Positions 8,244-16,949 of a DNA stretch of 64,000 bases are shown in pieces. Origin of the DNA: Nocardia asteroides. GTDB lineage: Bacteria; Actinomycetota; Actinomycetes; Mycobacteriales; Mycobacteriaceae. The notes below the pieces were generated by a model that was not told the DNA's origin, did not search any database, and worked only from the letters and a program-made list of their open reading frames with translations. A program made the position numbers and the translations under genes. The stretch spans positions 124,001-188,000 of the forward strand of contig CP082844.1 of assembly GCA_019930625.1 (NCBI GenBank). Reading direction: 5' to 3'. Positions within the stretch are counted from its first letter, which is position 1. Each line of letters starts with the position of its first letter.

Positions 8244-9176
8244 ATGACCGAAACCATTCGACGCGAACGCCATCTCGGCATCAGCGATTTCGACACCCTC
8301 GCCGCGCTGGAGTCCGAGGCGATCCACATCTTCCGTGAGGTGGCGGGCGAGTTCGAGCGGCCGGTGATCCTGTTCTCCGGCGGCAAGGACTCCACCGTGC
8401 TGCTGCATCTGGCGCTCAAGGCGTTCTGGCCCGCTCCGCTGCCGTTCGCGCTGCTGCACGTGGACACCGGGCACAACCTGCCCGAAGTGCTCGAGTTCCG
8501 GGACAAGGTCGTCGAGCGCTACGGCTTGCGCCTGCACGTGGCGAAGGTAGAGGACTACCTGGCCGACGGCAGGCTCACCGAGCGCCCCGACGGGATCCGC
8601 AACCCGCTGCAGACCGTCCCCCTCCTGGACGCGATCAGCGAGCACCGTTTCGACGCCGTGTTCGGCGGTGGCCGCCGCGACGAGGAGCGCTCGCGCGCCA
8701 AGGAGCGGATCTTCTCGCTGCGCAACGCGTTCGGCCAGTGGGATCCGAAGCGGCAGCGCCCCGAGCTGTGGAACCTGTACAACGGACGCCACGCGCCGGG
8801 CGAGCACGTGCGCGTGTTCCCGCTGAGCAACTGGACCGAACTGGACATCTGGCGCTACATCGCGCGCGAGGACATCGATCTGGCGAGCATCTACTACGCG
8901 CACGAGCGTCCGGTGTACCTGCGCGACGGCATGTGGATGACGCCCGGCGTGTGGGGCGGCCCGCGCGACGGCGAAGTGCTGGAGACCCGGTCGGTGCGCT
9001 ACCGCACCGTGGGCGACGGGTCCTCCACCGGCGCCATTCTTTCCGACGCGGCCGACAACGAGGCGATCCTCGCCGAGGTCGCCGCGTCCCGACTGACCGA
9101 ACGTGGCGCGACCCGTGGTGACGACCGGGTTTCCGAAGCCGCGATGGAAGACCGCAAGCGAGAGGGTTATTTCTGA
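8244..9176 (+). CDS. cysD: Sulfate adenylyltransferase subunit CysD
   Basis: Catalytic small subunit of ATP sulfurylase: ATP plus sulfate gives APS, driven by GTP hydrolysis in CysN. 310 residues, family length. The PP-loop SGGKDS is at 45-50, with LLHVDTGHNLPE and the RDEERSRAKER region characteristic of CysD. ATG at 8244 is preferred to the in-frame ATG at 8214, because 8244 has CGGAGGAG in front and the preceding ten codons belong to the tandem repeat. cysN begins one base after its stop. Confidence 0.96.
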   Translation: MTETIRRERHLGISDFDTLAALESEAIHIFREVAGEFERPVILFSGGKDSTVLLHLALKAFWPAPLPFALLHVDTGHNLPEVLEFRDKVVERYGLRLHVAKVEDYLADGRLTERPDGIRNPLQTVPLLDAISEHRFDAVFGGGRRDEERSRAKERIFSLRNAFGQWDPKRQRPELWNLYNGRHAPGEHVRVFPLSNWTELDIWRYIAREDIDLASIYYAHERPVYLRDGMWMTPGVWGGPRDGEVLETRSVRYRTVGDGSSTGAILSDAADNEAILAEVAASRLTERGATRGDDRVSEAAMEDRKREGYF

Positions 9177-9177
9177 C

Positions 9178-10473
9178 ATGTCCGACCTATTGAGGCTGGC
9201 CACCGCCGGTTCTGTCGACGACGGCAAGTCCACTCTGGTCGGACGCCTGCTCTACGACACGAAATCCGTTCTGGCCGACCAGATCGACGCCGTCACCCGA
9301 GCGTCGGTGGACAAAGGTCTGGCCACACCGGATCTGTCGCTGCTCGTGGACGGGCTGCGCGCGGAACGTGAACAGGGCATCACCATCGATGTCGCCTACC
9401 GGTACTTCGCCACTCCGCGCCGCTCTTTCGTGCTCGCGGACACCCCCGGGCACGTGCAATACACCCGCAACACCGTGTCCGGCGCGTCCACCGCGCAGTT
9501 GGTGATCCTGCTCGTCGACGCGCGCAAGGGCGTCATCGAGCAGACCCGCAGGCATGCCGCCGTGCTCGCGCTGCTGGGTGTGCCGAAGCTGGTGCTCGCG
9601 GTGAACAAGATCGATCTGGTGGACGACGCCGCCGGCGTGTTCGCCGCGATCTCCGCGGAGTTCAACGAGCTCACCCGCACACTGGGCTGGTCGAGCGAGG
9701 ACGTGCTGGAGATCCCGGTCTCGGCGCTGCACGGCGACAACATCGCCACCCGCTCGGACAACACCCCCTACTACGACGGCCCCTCGCTCATCGAGCATCT
9801 GGAATCGGTGCCGGTCGACGCCGACAGCACCGGCAATCACGCTTTGGGCTTGCGGTTCCCGGTGCAGTACGTGATCCGCCCGCGCACCGCGGAGCACCCG
9901 GACTACCGCGGCTACGCAGGGCAGATCGCCGCGGGCGCGGTCGCTCCGGGCGACGAGGTCGTGGTGCTGCCTTCGGGCATCCGTACGACCGTGGAGCGGA
10001 TCGACACCCCCGACGGCGAGCTCGCGGTGGCGCAGGCCGGACGCAGCGTCACGCTCATCCTGGCCGACGATGTCGACATCTCCCGGGGCGACATCATCGC
10101 CTCGACCGCCGACGCGCCCGAGCCCGTCGATGCCTTCGACGCCACCGTGTGCTGGCTGGGTGACAAGCCGCTGCGCCCCGGCGCGCGACTGCTGCTCAAG
10201 CACGGCACCCGGACCACCCAGGCGATCGTCGGCACGCTGCTGGAGCGTTTCGACGAGCAGCGCCTGGCGGCCGATCCCAACCCGGAGTCGTTGGCACTCA
10301 ACGACATCGGGCGCATCTCGGTCCGGGTCGCCGAGCCGATCCCGGCCGACGACTACCGGGCGAACCGGCACACCGGCAGTTTCCTGCTGATCGACCCGGC
10401 CGGCGGGAATACGCTGGCGGCCGGTCTGGTCGGCGACGTGTTGTCCGCCGTCGAGGTCGGCGCCGGAGCCTGA
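9178..10473 (+). CDS. cysN: Sulfate adenylyltransferase subunit CysN (GTPase)
   Basis: Large, GTP-binding subunit of ATP sulfurylase, related to EF-Tu. 431 residues. The P-loop is GSVDDGKST (11-19), DTPGH is at 88-92 and NKID at 143-146, followed by two beta-barrel domains. It stops before any CysC (APS kinase) domain, unlike the CysNC fusion of some mycobacteria. So this operon makes APS for reduction rather than PAPS, consistent with the APS-type CysH. The ATG at 9178 sits one base after the cysD stop, implying translational coupling. Confidence 0.95.
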   Translation: MSDLLRLATAGSVDDGKSTLVGRLLYDTKSVLADQIDAVTRASVDKGLATPDLSLLVDGLRAEREQGITIDVAYRYFATPRRSFVLADTPGHVQYTRNTVSGASTAQLVILLVDARKGVIEQTRRHAAVLALLGVPKLVLAVNKIDLVDDAAGVFAAISAEFNELTRTLGWSSEDVLEIPVSALHGDNIATRSDNTPYYDGPSLIEHLESVPVDADSTGNHALGLRFPVQYVIRPRTAEHPDYRGYAGQIAAGAVAPGDEVVVLPSGIRTTVERIDTPDGELAVAQAGRSVTLILADDVDISRGDIIASTADAPEPVDAFDATVCWLGDKPLRPGARLLLKHGTRTTQAIVGTLLERFDEQRLAADPNPESLALNDIGRISVRVAEPIPADDYRANRHTGSFLLIDPAGGNTLAAGLVGDVLSAVEVGAGA

Positions 10474-10474
10474 C

Positions 10475-11338
10475 ATGGCTGTGTCGCGAGCTCTTTCCGG
10501 CGCCTTGCCGGTCGTGCGCGCGAGCGCACCGGGCCGCTCGGGTTCCGCGACAGCCCGGCTCGGTCGCCCACCGGCGGTACTCGGTGACAGCCCACGGCCG
10601 CCCGCGCTGATCGCGGTCGCTCACGGCAGTCGCGATCCACGCTCGGCGGCGACCGTCGCGGAGGCGGTCGCCGCCGTGGCGGCCGCGCGGCCGGATCTCG
10701 ACGTCCGGACGGCGTTCCTCGATCTCACCGCCCCGTCGGTCGAACAGGTCGTGGCTGCGGTCGCCGCCGAGGGACACACGCACGCGGTGGTTACCCCGCT
10801 GTTGCTCGGCAGCGCCTTCCACGCCAGGGTCGACCTGCCCGGCCTGCTGGCCGCGGCCCGCGCCCGTCATCTCGGGCTGCGCCTGACCCAGGCCGACGTG
10901 CTCGGCGCGGGCCCCGGGCTGATCGAGGCGTTGCGCGACCGGGTACTCGCCGCCGGTGGCGAGGCCGGGCACCTCTCGGGGGGCCGGCGTCTCGGTGTCG
11001 CGGTCGCGGCGGTCGGATCGTCGTCGACCGCCGCCAACACCCGGACCGCCGAAGTCGCCACCCGCCTGCGCGCCCGCACCGGCTGGCACACCGAGATCTG
11101 CTTCGCGACCACCGAACCGTCGGTGACCGAGGCGATTTCGCGACTACGCGCCCGCGGCGCGGACCAGGTGCTGATCGCGCCGTGGTTCCTCGCACCGGGA
11201 CTGCTGACCGATCGCCTGGCCGACGCCGCGCCGCAGGCCATCCACGCGGACGTTCTCGGCGCGCATCCGGCCCTCACCCAGGTCATCTTGGACCGCTATC
11301 ACGCGGCGATCGCGCAGACCCGCGCGCTTTCTGCCTGA
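10475..11338 (+). CDS. Sirohydrochlorin/cobalt chelatase, CbiX-SirB family
   Basis: Class II chelatase. Given its place at the end of the sulfite reductase operon, it probably inserts iron into sirohydrochlorin to make the siroheme of Sir. 287 residues in two tandem CbiX-like halves. The first has AVAHGSRDPRS (H50) and GSAFHARVDLP (H116), the two metal-binding histidines. The second half (from about 170) lacks the equivalent first histidine and is probably structural. About 40 residues of unconserved N-terminus precede the domain, so the true start may be later than the ATG at 10475 (one base after the cysN stop). Cobalt insertion for cobalamin remains possible. Confidence 0.85.
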   Translation: MAVSRALSGALPVVRASAPGRSGSATARLGRPPAVLGDSPRPPALIAVAHGSRDPRSAATVAEAVAAVAAARPDLDVRTAFLDLTAPSVEQVVAAVAAEGHTHAVVTPLLLGSAFHARVDLPGLLAAARARHLGLRLTQADVLGAGPGLIEALRDRVLAAGGEAGHLSGGRRLGVAVAAVGSSSTAANTRTAEVATRLRARTGWHTEICFATTEPSVTEAISRLRARGADQVLIAPWFLAPGLLTDRLADAAPQAIHADVLGAHPALTQVILDRYHAAIAQTRALSA

Positions 11339-11453
11339 CCGGACGTTCTCGGAGAAGTCTTCCGGTCTCGGATGATCGCGGACACGCTTGCTTCCGAATC
11401 GTCCGCGCCGACCCACGCGCGCGTCCGACGGACACTGATGCTAGGAACTCGGG

Positions 11454-12143
11454 ATGGCCGAAACGTCTTTCCGCACCACCTCCTGCGCCAGCCACGGACA
11501 TCCCGAGTTCACCGTCGTGATCACCGAGACGCAGTTGCCGGGCATGGAGAGCTGGCTGCTGTCCTACTTGGAATCCTCTGTGGCGGAGGGCACGCGGTAT
11601 CACCCCGGTGAGACGATCCGGATCGGCTGGAATCTGGTCCGGGTGCGCGGGCGCGACGACGGCACGCTGGGGCTGGCCGAACGCGCCGATGCGCAGACCT
11701 GGGTCGAGCAGGTCGATCGCACGCTGCGCGATGTCTGGTATCAGCGCGAGGTGGCGGCAGGCGTCGGCTTGGCCGAGCGCCTCGACTTTCCGGGCGAGGA
11801 CCAGCAGGCGATCGTCTCGTCGTGCGGGCTCGAGTCGCCCGTGCTGGTCCTGGCCCGCACCGAGCAGGACGACCCGGAGTTCTCCGGCTGGTCGGTCGAG
11901 TGCTTCGAAGACCACGCACACCGCTCGTCGTACTACACCACCCTGCTGGAACTGGCCACCGCCATGCCGTTCGCGGTGCAGTTCTTCGCGCTGCCGGTCT
12001 CGACCACGGTGCTGATCGAAAGCCCCGGCATGACCCCGACCGGCACCATCCGCCCGCACATCGTGGACGCGGACGGCGTCGAACTGTCCCCGATCCCGGG
12101 CTCCTACCTGGACCACCTGGTCAACGGGACGCCGAGCGGCTAG
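11454..12143 (+). CDS. Hypothetical protein (229 aa)
   Basis: A soluble acidic protein, MAETSFRTTSCASHGHPEF at the start, with no signal peptide, membrane helix or catalytic motif that I can identify. It shows alternating strands and helices and a Gly/Trp-containing segment (FSGWSVECFED). Codon bias is strong and the frame is uninterrupted. The upstream gap of 115 bp after the chelatase means it may have its own promoter. The start sits after AGGAACTCGGG. Function unknown. Confidence 0.75.
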   Translation: MAETSFRTTSCASHGHPEFTVVITETQLPGMESWLLSYLESSVAEGTRYHPGETIRIGWNLVRVRGRDDGTLGLAERADAQTWVEQVDRTLRDVWYQREVAAGVGLAERLDFPGEDQQAIVSSCGLESPVLVLARTEQDDPEFSGWSVECFEDHAHRSSYYTTLLELATAMPFAVQFFALPVSTTVLIESPGMTPTGTIRPHIVDADGVELSPIPGSYLDHLVNGTPSG

Positions 12144-12367
12144 CGGGTCGGCGCATGCGGTGGTGACGCCACTGGTGCCTTGCGCTACCGGCGGCCGACG
12201 CCGTTGCCAACTCACGAGGGCAAGGCACTCGCCTGCGCCGACTCGACGCCATCCAACTCCGAGGGGCTGGCCTGGTCACCTCGCAGATGGGATCGGCGGA
12301 CGACGGCCCGTAGGGCCATTTCATGCCTCCGCGGCGGCGCGTCCACCACGAGTCGAGCGGTGGCGGC

Positions 12368-13000
12368 TCAACCGAGCAGGTCGTCGACTATGGCGCGCGC
12401 GGTGGCGACGCCCCGCTCGTCACCCAACTGCCGTGCGTTGTGCGCCGCGGCGATGACCGCATCCAATTCGAACGCGACGGCATCGGCGGCGCGGCCGCCG
12501 AGATGCCCCTGCTCCTGAGTACGGTGAATCTCCTTCACCAGCCACGCGAGCCAGTCCCGACGGTCTTCGGCGATGGCATCGCGCACCGGTCCCGGCTTGC
12601 TGTCGAATTCGGCGAGGGTCGCCACCCGGAAGCACCCGCCGGGGAATGCCGGGTCGGTCACCTGGCCGAACCAGCGCTCGACCAAGGCGCGCAGGCGCGG
12701 TAGTCCCGCGGGCTCGCTCAGGCTCGGCGTGATGACCGCGTCGATGAAGACCTGCCGCGCGGATCCGACCGCCGCGAGTTGCAAGCTCTCCTTGCTGCCG
12801 AAGAGGGTCGCGATCCCGCTCTTGCTGAGCCCCAGATCCGTGGCCAGTCGGCCGATGCTGATGCCGTTGAGCCCTTCCACGGACGCCACGTCGGCGGCGC
12901 GGCGAGCGATCGACGCCCGTGCCCGCGCCCCTTTGGCCAGGCGCTGATCGGTGTCGCGAGGCTGACCGCCTGCGGTGACGGACTTGGTCATACAGGTCAT
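12368..13000 (-). CDS. TetR family transcriptional regulator
   Basis: Repressor of about 210 residues. The N-terminal helix-turn-helix is clear (ISIGRLATDLGLSKSGIATLF), followed by a ligand-binding domain resembling the TetR_C6 type (GGCFRVATLAEFDSKPG). Start ATG at 13000 is chosen because GGAG lies seven bases upstream; a second ATG three codons in is possible. It is divergent from an MFS exporter gene with two palindromes between them, the classic layout for a repressor of its own gene and an efflux pump. The inducing ligand is unknown. Confidence 0.93.
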   Translation of the reverse strand: MTCMTKSVTAGGQPRDTDQRLAKGARARASIARRAADVASVEGLNGISIGRLATDLGLSKSGIATLFGSKESLQLAAVGSARQVFIDAVITPSLSEPAGLPRLRALVERWFGQVTDPAFPGGCFRVATLAEFDSKPGPVRDAIAEDRRDWLAWLVKEIHRTQEQGHLGGRAADAVAFELDAVIAAAHNARQLGDERGVATARAIVDDLLG

Positions 13001-13020
13001 TGTTCCACTCCGCCATTGCA

Positions 13021-13067
13021 CATACGAACGTATGGTCGTACTTTGATTGAACGAACGATCGTGCGTT
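13021..13067. promoter_or_regulatory. Two palindromes, likely TetR operators
   Basis: CATACG-AA-CGTATG (13021-13034) is a perfect palindrome. AACGAACGATCGTGCGTT (13050-13067) is palindromic with one mismatched pair. Both lie between the divergent tetR-like and MFS genes and would overlap both promoters. Binding by the adjacent regulator is inferred. Confidence 0.6.
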
Positions 13068-13094
13068 TTGTTTCCCACTATCCGAAGGACTTCC

Positions 13095-14507
13095 ATGACC
13101 GACGCGTCCGTGCGGCTCGACAGCCCGCCGCCCGCGACCGCGGCTACCCGCATCTTGCTGATCGCGTGCGGCGCGGCATTCATCGCTTTTCTCGACCTCT
13201 CGGTCGTCAACATCGCCTTCCCCTCGATCGCCCGGGACTACCCCGGCACGGCCACCACCACGCTCACCTGGGTCGTCAGCGGATACGCGGTCGCTTTCGC
13301 CGCCCTGCTCACTCCGGCCGGACGTTTCGCCGACGCGCTCGGCCGCCGCAAGCTCTTCCTCGGGGCGCTCGCCGGTTTCGCGGCCACCTCCCTGCTGTGC
13401 GGGCTCGCGCCGACGGCGGGCTGGCTCATCGCGGGCCGGGTCCTGCAAGGCGCCACGGCTGCGCTGATGGTGCCGTCCGCCCTCGGCTTGGTGCTCGCCG
13501 CAACCCCGCGGGAGAGGATCGGCGCGGCCATCGGAGCATGGTCGGCCGCCGGCGGGTTCGCCGCGGTGGTCGGGCCCGCGCTGGGCGGCGCGCTGGTCGA
13601 AGGGTTCGACTGGCGAGCGATCTTCGTGATCAACGTGCCGGTGGCCGTCCTGCTCATCGCGGCGGCGACGCGCATCCCGGCACCGACCGGCCGCCCCTCG
13701 GGGGGCGCGCTGCCGGATCCGGTCGGCACCGTCGCGGTGGCGGCCGGCCTGGGCGGCCTGGTCGCGGGCGTCACCGAAGGGCAACGCTGGGGCTGGACCT
13801 CGGCGGGGACGCTGACCGCGCTGATCGGCGGTGGACTCCTGGTCCTCGCCACCCTCGCACGTTCGGCCCGCCACCACCATCCCGCGATCGCGGTGGAACT
13901 CTGGCGCAGCAAGTCGTACGCGCTGGCCAACGCGACCTCGTTCGTCTTCGGGGCCGCCATGTTCGCCTGGCTGCTGTCGGGACCGCTGTTCCTCGACGCG
14001 ATCTGGGGCTACTCGGTGCTCGGCTCCGCGGGGGCGATGACCATCGGGGCGGTGGCTTCGATGGTGACGGCGACGGTCGCCGGCCGAGTCGGCTCGCTCA
14101 CAGCCAGGCGATGGCTCGGCGTGCTCGGCGCCTCGATGTTCGTCGCGTGCGCCGTGTGGATGAGCACGGGCGCCTTCGGTTCCACTCCAGCCCTGTGGTC
14201 GGCGTGGGTTCCGGCCGGCGTGCTCGGCGGTGGCGGCATCGGCTTCGTGGTCACCGTGCTCGGCACCGCGGCCGCGAGTTCCCTTCCGCCGCAGCAGTTC
14301 GCCGCCGGAACCGGCATGAATCTGACGGCGCGGCAAGTGGGCGGCGCACTCGGCGTGGCGGTGCTCGCGGCCGTGTTCGCCGCTCATCCGGACGATTCGC
14401 TCGGCGCGTTCCACATTCTCTTCGCCGTGTGCGCCGGCATCGCGGCCGTGGCCGCCTGCCTGGCGGCCCTCCCGACGAGCACTCCGTCCCCGTCCACCGA
14501 CAACTAG
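13095..14507 (+). CDS. MFS transporter, DHA2-like drug exporter
   Basis: Integral membrane proton antiporter of about 470 residues with 12-14 predicted helices. The first helix is LLIACGAAFIAFLDLSVVNI, with the FLDxSVVNIAFP motif of the DHA2 family. The loop between helices 2 and 3 has GRFADALGRRK (motif A). ATG at 13095 follows GAAGGAC; an upstream in-frame ATG at 13047 would lie within the operator and is unlikely. It is followed eight bases later by an SGNH hydrolase gene, so they form an operon under the divergent TetR. The substrate is unknown. Confidence 0.92.
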   Translation: MTDASVRLDSPPPATAATRILLIACGAAFIAFLDLSVVNIAFPSIARDYPGTATTTLTWVVSGYAVAFAALLTPAGRFADALGRRKLFLGALAGFAATSLLCGLAPTAGWLIAGRVLQGATAALMVPSALGLVLAATPRERIGAAIGAWSAAGGFAAVVGPALGGALVEGFDWRAIFVINVPVAVLLIAAATRIPAPTGRPSGGALPDPVGTVAVAAGLGGLVAGVTEGQRWGWTSAGTLTALIGGGLLVLATLARSARHHHPAIAVELWRSKSYALANATSFVFGAAMFAWLLSGPLFLDAIWGYSVLGSAGAMTIGAVASMVTATVAGRVGSLTARRWLGVLGASMFVACAVWMSTGAFGSTPALWSAWVPAGVLGGGGIGFVVTVLGTAAASSLPPQQFAAGTGMNLTARQVGGALGVAVLAAVFAAHPDDSLGAFHILFAVCAGIAAVAACLAALPTSTPSPSTDN

Positions 14508-14515
14508 GAAATTTC

Positions 14516-15199
14516 ATGAGCGACAACGACATTCGCACCGAAGCCAATGATCCACTGCTGCTGCCCCTCGCCGAGCAGCGACGCCTGCTCGCCGACGCAC
14601 CGTGGCAGCGCTACGCGGTGCTCGGCGACTCCATCGCGCAGGGCGTCGGCGACCCGAGCCCGGGATACGACCCCAGAGGCTGGGCCGACCGCGTCGCAGC
14701 CGTGCTCGCCGAGGCTCGCCCAGGTCTGGCCTACCTGAATACCGGCCGGATCGGCGCCACCTCCGACCAGGTCCTGGCCGAACAGTTGCCCGCCGTGCTC
14801 GAGTTCCGGCCCGACCTCGTCCACCTCACCTGCGGAGGCAACGATTTGTTCCTGGCGGGCGGCGATCTCACCCAGCTGCGGACGAACCTGGACACGCTGT
14901 TCGGCACACTGGCCCGCACCGGGGCCCAGGTCGTCACCTTCACCCTGGCCGACGTCTGGGAAGTCGAGCGCATGGCCCCCATGCGCCCGATGCGCGATCG
15001 GATGGCCGCGCTCAACGATCTGGTCCGCGAGCTGGCCGCCCGCTACGACGCGCTGCTGCTCGAACTCTGGGATCACCCGCTGCGCCTGCGCGAGGATCTG
15101 ATGAGCGCCGACCTCATCCACTTCAGCATGAGCGGGCACGCCGTCCTCGCCTCGGACATGGTGCGCATGTTGGCCGGTCACGTTCTGGCGCCGCGCTGA
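14516..15199 (+). CDS. SGNH/GDSL hydrolase
   Basis: Serine esterase/lipase of the SGNH family, 227 residues. Block I is VLGDSIAQG (nucleophile serine), block III is CGGND, and block V is ADLIHFS, where Asp and His complete the triad. No signal peptide, so cytoplasmic. The AGGAAA overlapping the stop of the MFS gene serves as ribosome binding site. Operonic position suggests it acts on a compound related to the exported substrate, for example by deacylating it; this is only contextual. Confidence 0.9.
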   Translation: MSDNDIRTEANDPLLLPLAEQRRLLADAPWQRYAVLGDSIAQGVGDPSPGYDPRGWADRVAAVLAEARPGLAYLNTGRIGATSDQVLAEQLPAVLEFRPDLVHLTCGGNDLFLAGGDLTQLRTNLDTLFGTLARTGAQVVTFTLADVWEVERMAPMRPMRDRMAALNDLVRELAARYDALLLELWDHPLRLREDLMSADLIHFSMSGHAVLASDMVRMLAGHVLAPR

Positions 15200-15217
15200 C
15201 CCGGATGGACGGGTGAA

Positions 15218-15234
15218 GGCAGTGGCCGACTGCC
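15218..15234. terminator. Short hairpin after the MFS-hydrolase operon
   Basis: GGCAGT-GGCCG-ACTGCC forms a perfect six-base stem 18 bp after the hydrolase stop, between convergent genes. No T-tract. Confidence 0.35.
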
Positions 15235-15272
15235 CCACCACGTTCCGAGCAGCGGTCGCCCGAGCAGGGTCG

Positions 15273-16235
15273 TCACATGCCGGGCCGCCCGTCCTTCGCG
15301 TAGCGGTCGAGTAGTTCGGCGCCGAGGCGGGCGAGTTCTTCCCGGACCTCGGGAGGACCGAGGACCTCGATCGAGGCGCCCCAGCCGGCCAACTGCTGGG
15401 CGAGCATCCAGGCGGTCGGGGCGGTGACGCGGACCTGAACGCGTCCGTCGGCGACCGGGCCGTCCACCACGCAGTTCCTACCCTGCTGGTCACGCAGGAC
15501 GGGCAAGAGGCGTTCGGAGATCAACACCGTGGCGGCGGTGGTCGCGCGCCGCTGCTCCATCTCCTCGACCACCTGCGCCCAAGCGGTGGGGAGATCGAAA
15601 TCGTCCGGGCGATGGGCCGGTTCGTCGGTGAGGGAGGCTTCGGAGATCCGGTCCACGCGGAACGTCCGCTGCCCCCGCTCGGTTCCGGCGATCAAATACC
15701 AGACGGCGTCCTTGTCGGCCAGGCCCCACGGGTCGACGATGCGCTCGGACCGCTCGCCGGTCCGGTTCGCATAGCGCAGCCGGACCTTGTTGCGCTGCAC
15801 GACCGCCCGTTGCAGCAGCGCCACCACCGGCGGCAGCTCGCGGTCGGTCGCACCCCAGCGCGCCGGGTCGATCACCACGGCGTCGGCGGCCGCCTGCGCG
15901 TCGTCCCGGAACGTCTGCGGTAGCGCGCGGACCAGTTTGCGCAGCGCGGACTTGGCCTCCGGCACCGCCCCCGCGGAGGGACCGGCCAGAAGGAACAACG
16001 CCCGCGCCTCCCCCGCCGTCAGACCGCTCAGATCCGTGCGCGCACCTCCCACCAGCGACCATCCGCCGCCCCGCCCCGGCTGCGGATACACCGGCACCCC
16101 GGCGGCGGAGAGCGCTTCCAGGTCCCGGCGCGCGGTCGCGACCGAGGTCTCGAGTTCCGCCGCCACCTGCGCGGCCGTCACGCGGCCTCGGTTCTGCATC
16201 ATCAGCAGGATCGCCACCAACCTGTCCGCTCGCAT
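15273..16235 (-). CDS. WYL-domain transcriptional regulator
   Basis: DeoR-type regulator of 320 residues. The N-terminal winged helix-turn-helix (MRADRLVAILLMMQNRGRVT, then AAELETSVATARRDLE) is followed by a WYL domain containing AVWYLIAGTE and a WCX-like C-terminus. ATG at 16235 matches the usual MRADRL start of this family. It is divergent from a VOC family gene, with a perfect inverted repeat in between, so that gene is the likely target. WYL domains sense small ligands or nucleic acid; the effector is unknown. Confidence 0.93.
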   Translation of the reverse strand: MRADRLVAILLMMQNRGRVTAAQVAAELETSVATARRDLEALSAAGVPVYPQPGRGGGWSLVGGARTDLSGLTAGEARALFLLAGPSAGAVPEAKSALRKLVRALPQTFRDDAQAAADAVVIDPARWGATDRELPPVVALLQRAVVQRNKVRLRYANRTGERSERIVDPWGLADKDAVWYLIAGTERGQRTFRVDRISEASLTDEPAHRPDDFDLPTAWAQVVEEMEQRRATTAATVLISERLLPVLRDQQGRNCVVDGPVADGRVQVRVTAPTAWMLAQQLAGWGASIEVLGPPEVREELARLGAELLDRYAKDGRPGM

Positions 16236-16290
16236 ATGCCTAATTCTGCCGGTAAAAGTGCTCATTCGGTGCGCACTTTGAATCGGATGA

Positions 16291-16311
16291 TGGTTCTACA
16301 CACAAGAACCA
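16291..16311. promoter_or_regulatory. Inverted repeat, likely WYL-regulator operator
   Basis: TGGTTCT-N7-AGAACCA is a perfect seven-base inverted repeat. It ends 18 bp before the VOC gene start and lies within the 94 bp divergent spacer. Likely operator for the adjacent WYL regulator. Confidence 0.55.
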
Positions 16312-16329
16312 CACCGAAGGAGAATCACC

Positions 16330-16740
16330 ATGCTGCGCGGAATGGCGACGAGCACCTTTTACGCCGACGACCTCGAGGCCGCCAAGGACTGGTATACCGA
16401 GTTCTTCGGCGTCGAGCCGTACTACCACGTCCCCAACGGCTACTACGAGTTCCGCATCGGCGACTACCAGCACGAATTCGGCCTCGTGAACCGCGCCTAC
16501 GCCCCGGAGGGCGCCCGGAACGCACCCGGCGGCGCGATCGTCAACTGGCACGTCGACGACTTGCAGGCGACGTTCGACCGGCTGCTGGAACTCGGCGCGA
16601 CCGTCTATGACCCGATCACCCCACGCGGGAACGACGGGAGTTTCGTCACCGCCGCGGTGGTCGACCCGTTCGGCAACGTCCTCGGCCTCATGTCGAATCC
16701 GCACTACCTCGAGGTCCTCGGCAAGACCGGTCCGGCGTAG
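16330..16740 (+). CDS. VOC family protein (glyoxalase/bleomycin resistance fold)
   Basis: A 136-residue vicinal-oxygen-chelate protein with two beta-alpha-beta-beta-beta modules: MATSTFYADDLEAAKDWYTE near the start and AIVNWHVDDLQATFDRLLEL in the second half, ending in VVDPFGNVLGLMSNPHY. Family members are dioxygenases, glyoxalases or drug-binding proteins, and the substrate cannot be deduced. A clear AAGGAG precedes the ATG. Its likely regulator is the divergent WYL protein. Confidence 0.92.
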   Translation: MLRGMATSTFYADDLEAAKDWYTEFFGVEPYYHVPNGYYEFRIGDYQHEFGLVNRAYAPEGARNAPGGAIVNWHVDDLQATFDRLLELGATVYDPITPRGNDGSFVTAAVVDPFGNVLGLMSNPHYLEVLGKTGPA

Positions 16741-16753
16741 ATCACGACGGTGA

Positions 16754-16792
16754 CGGCGTGGCGGCGACGACCGGGGTCGTCTCGTCACGCCG
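16754..16792 (+). terminator. Compound hairpin after the VOC gene
   Basis: CGGCGTG pairs with CACGCCG, enclosing an inner ACGAC-cggg-GTCGT stem, starting 14 bp after the VOC stop. The rest of the gap up to 16949 shows nothing else. Confidence 0.4.
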
Positions 16793-16949
16793 GGCGGACC
16801 GTCGAGTACCAGCTCACGAGGCACGGTGCCGCACCCCGGCGGCGGATTCTCTCGCTACCGGCACGGGCCCGAAGCGGCGGGACGACAGCGGCCGCACGAG
16901 GTGTGCGGGGTGCGGGCGCGCCAACGGTATCTCGGACTCGATCAGCGGG

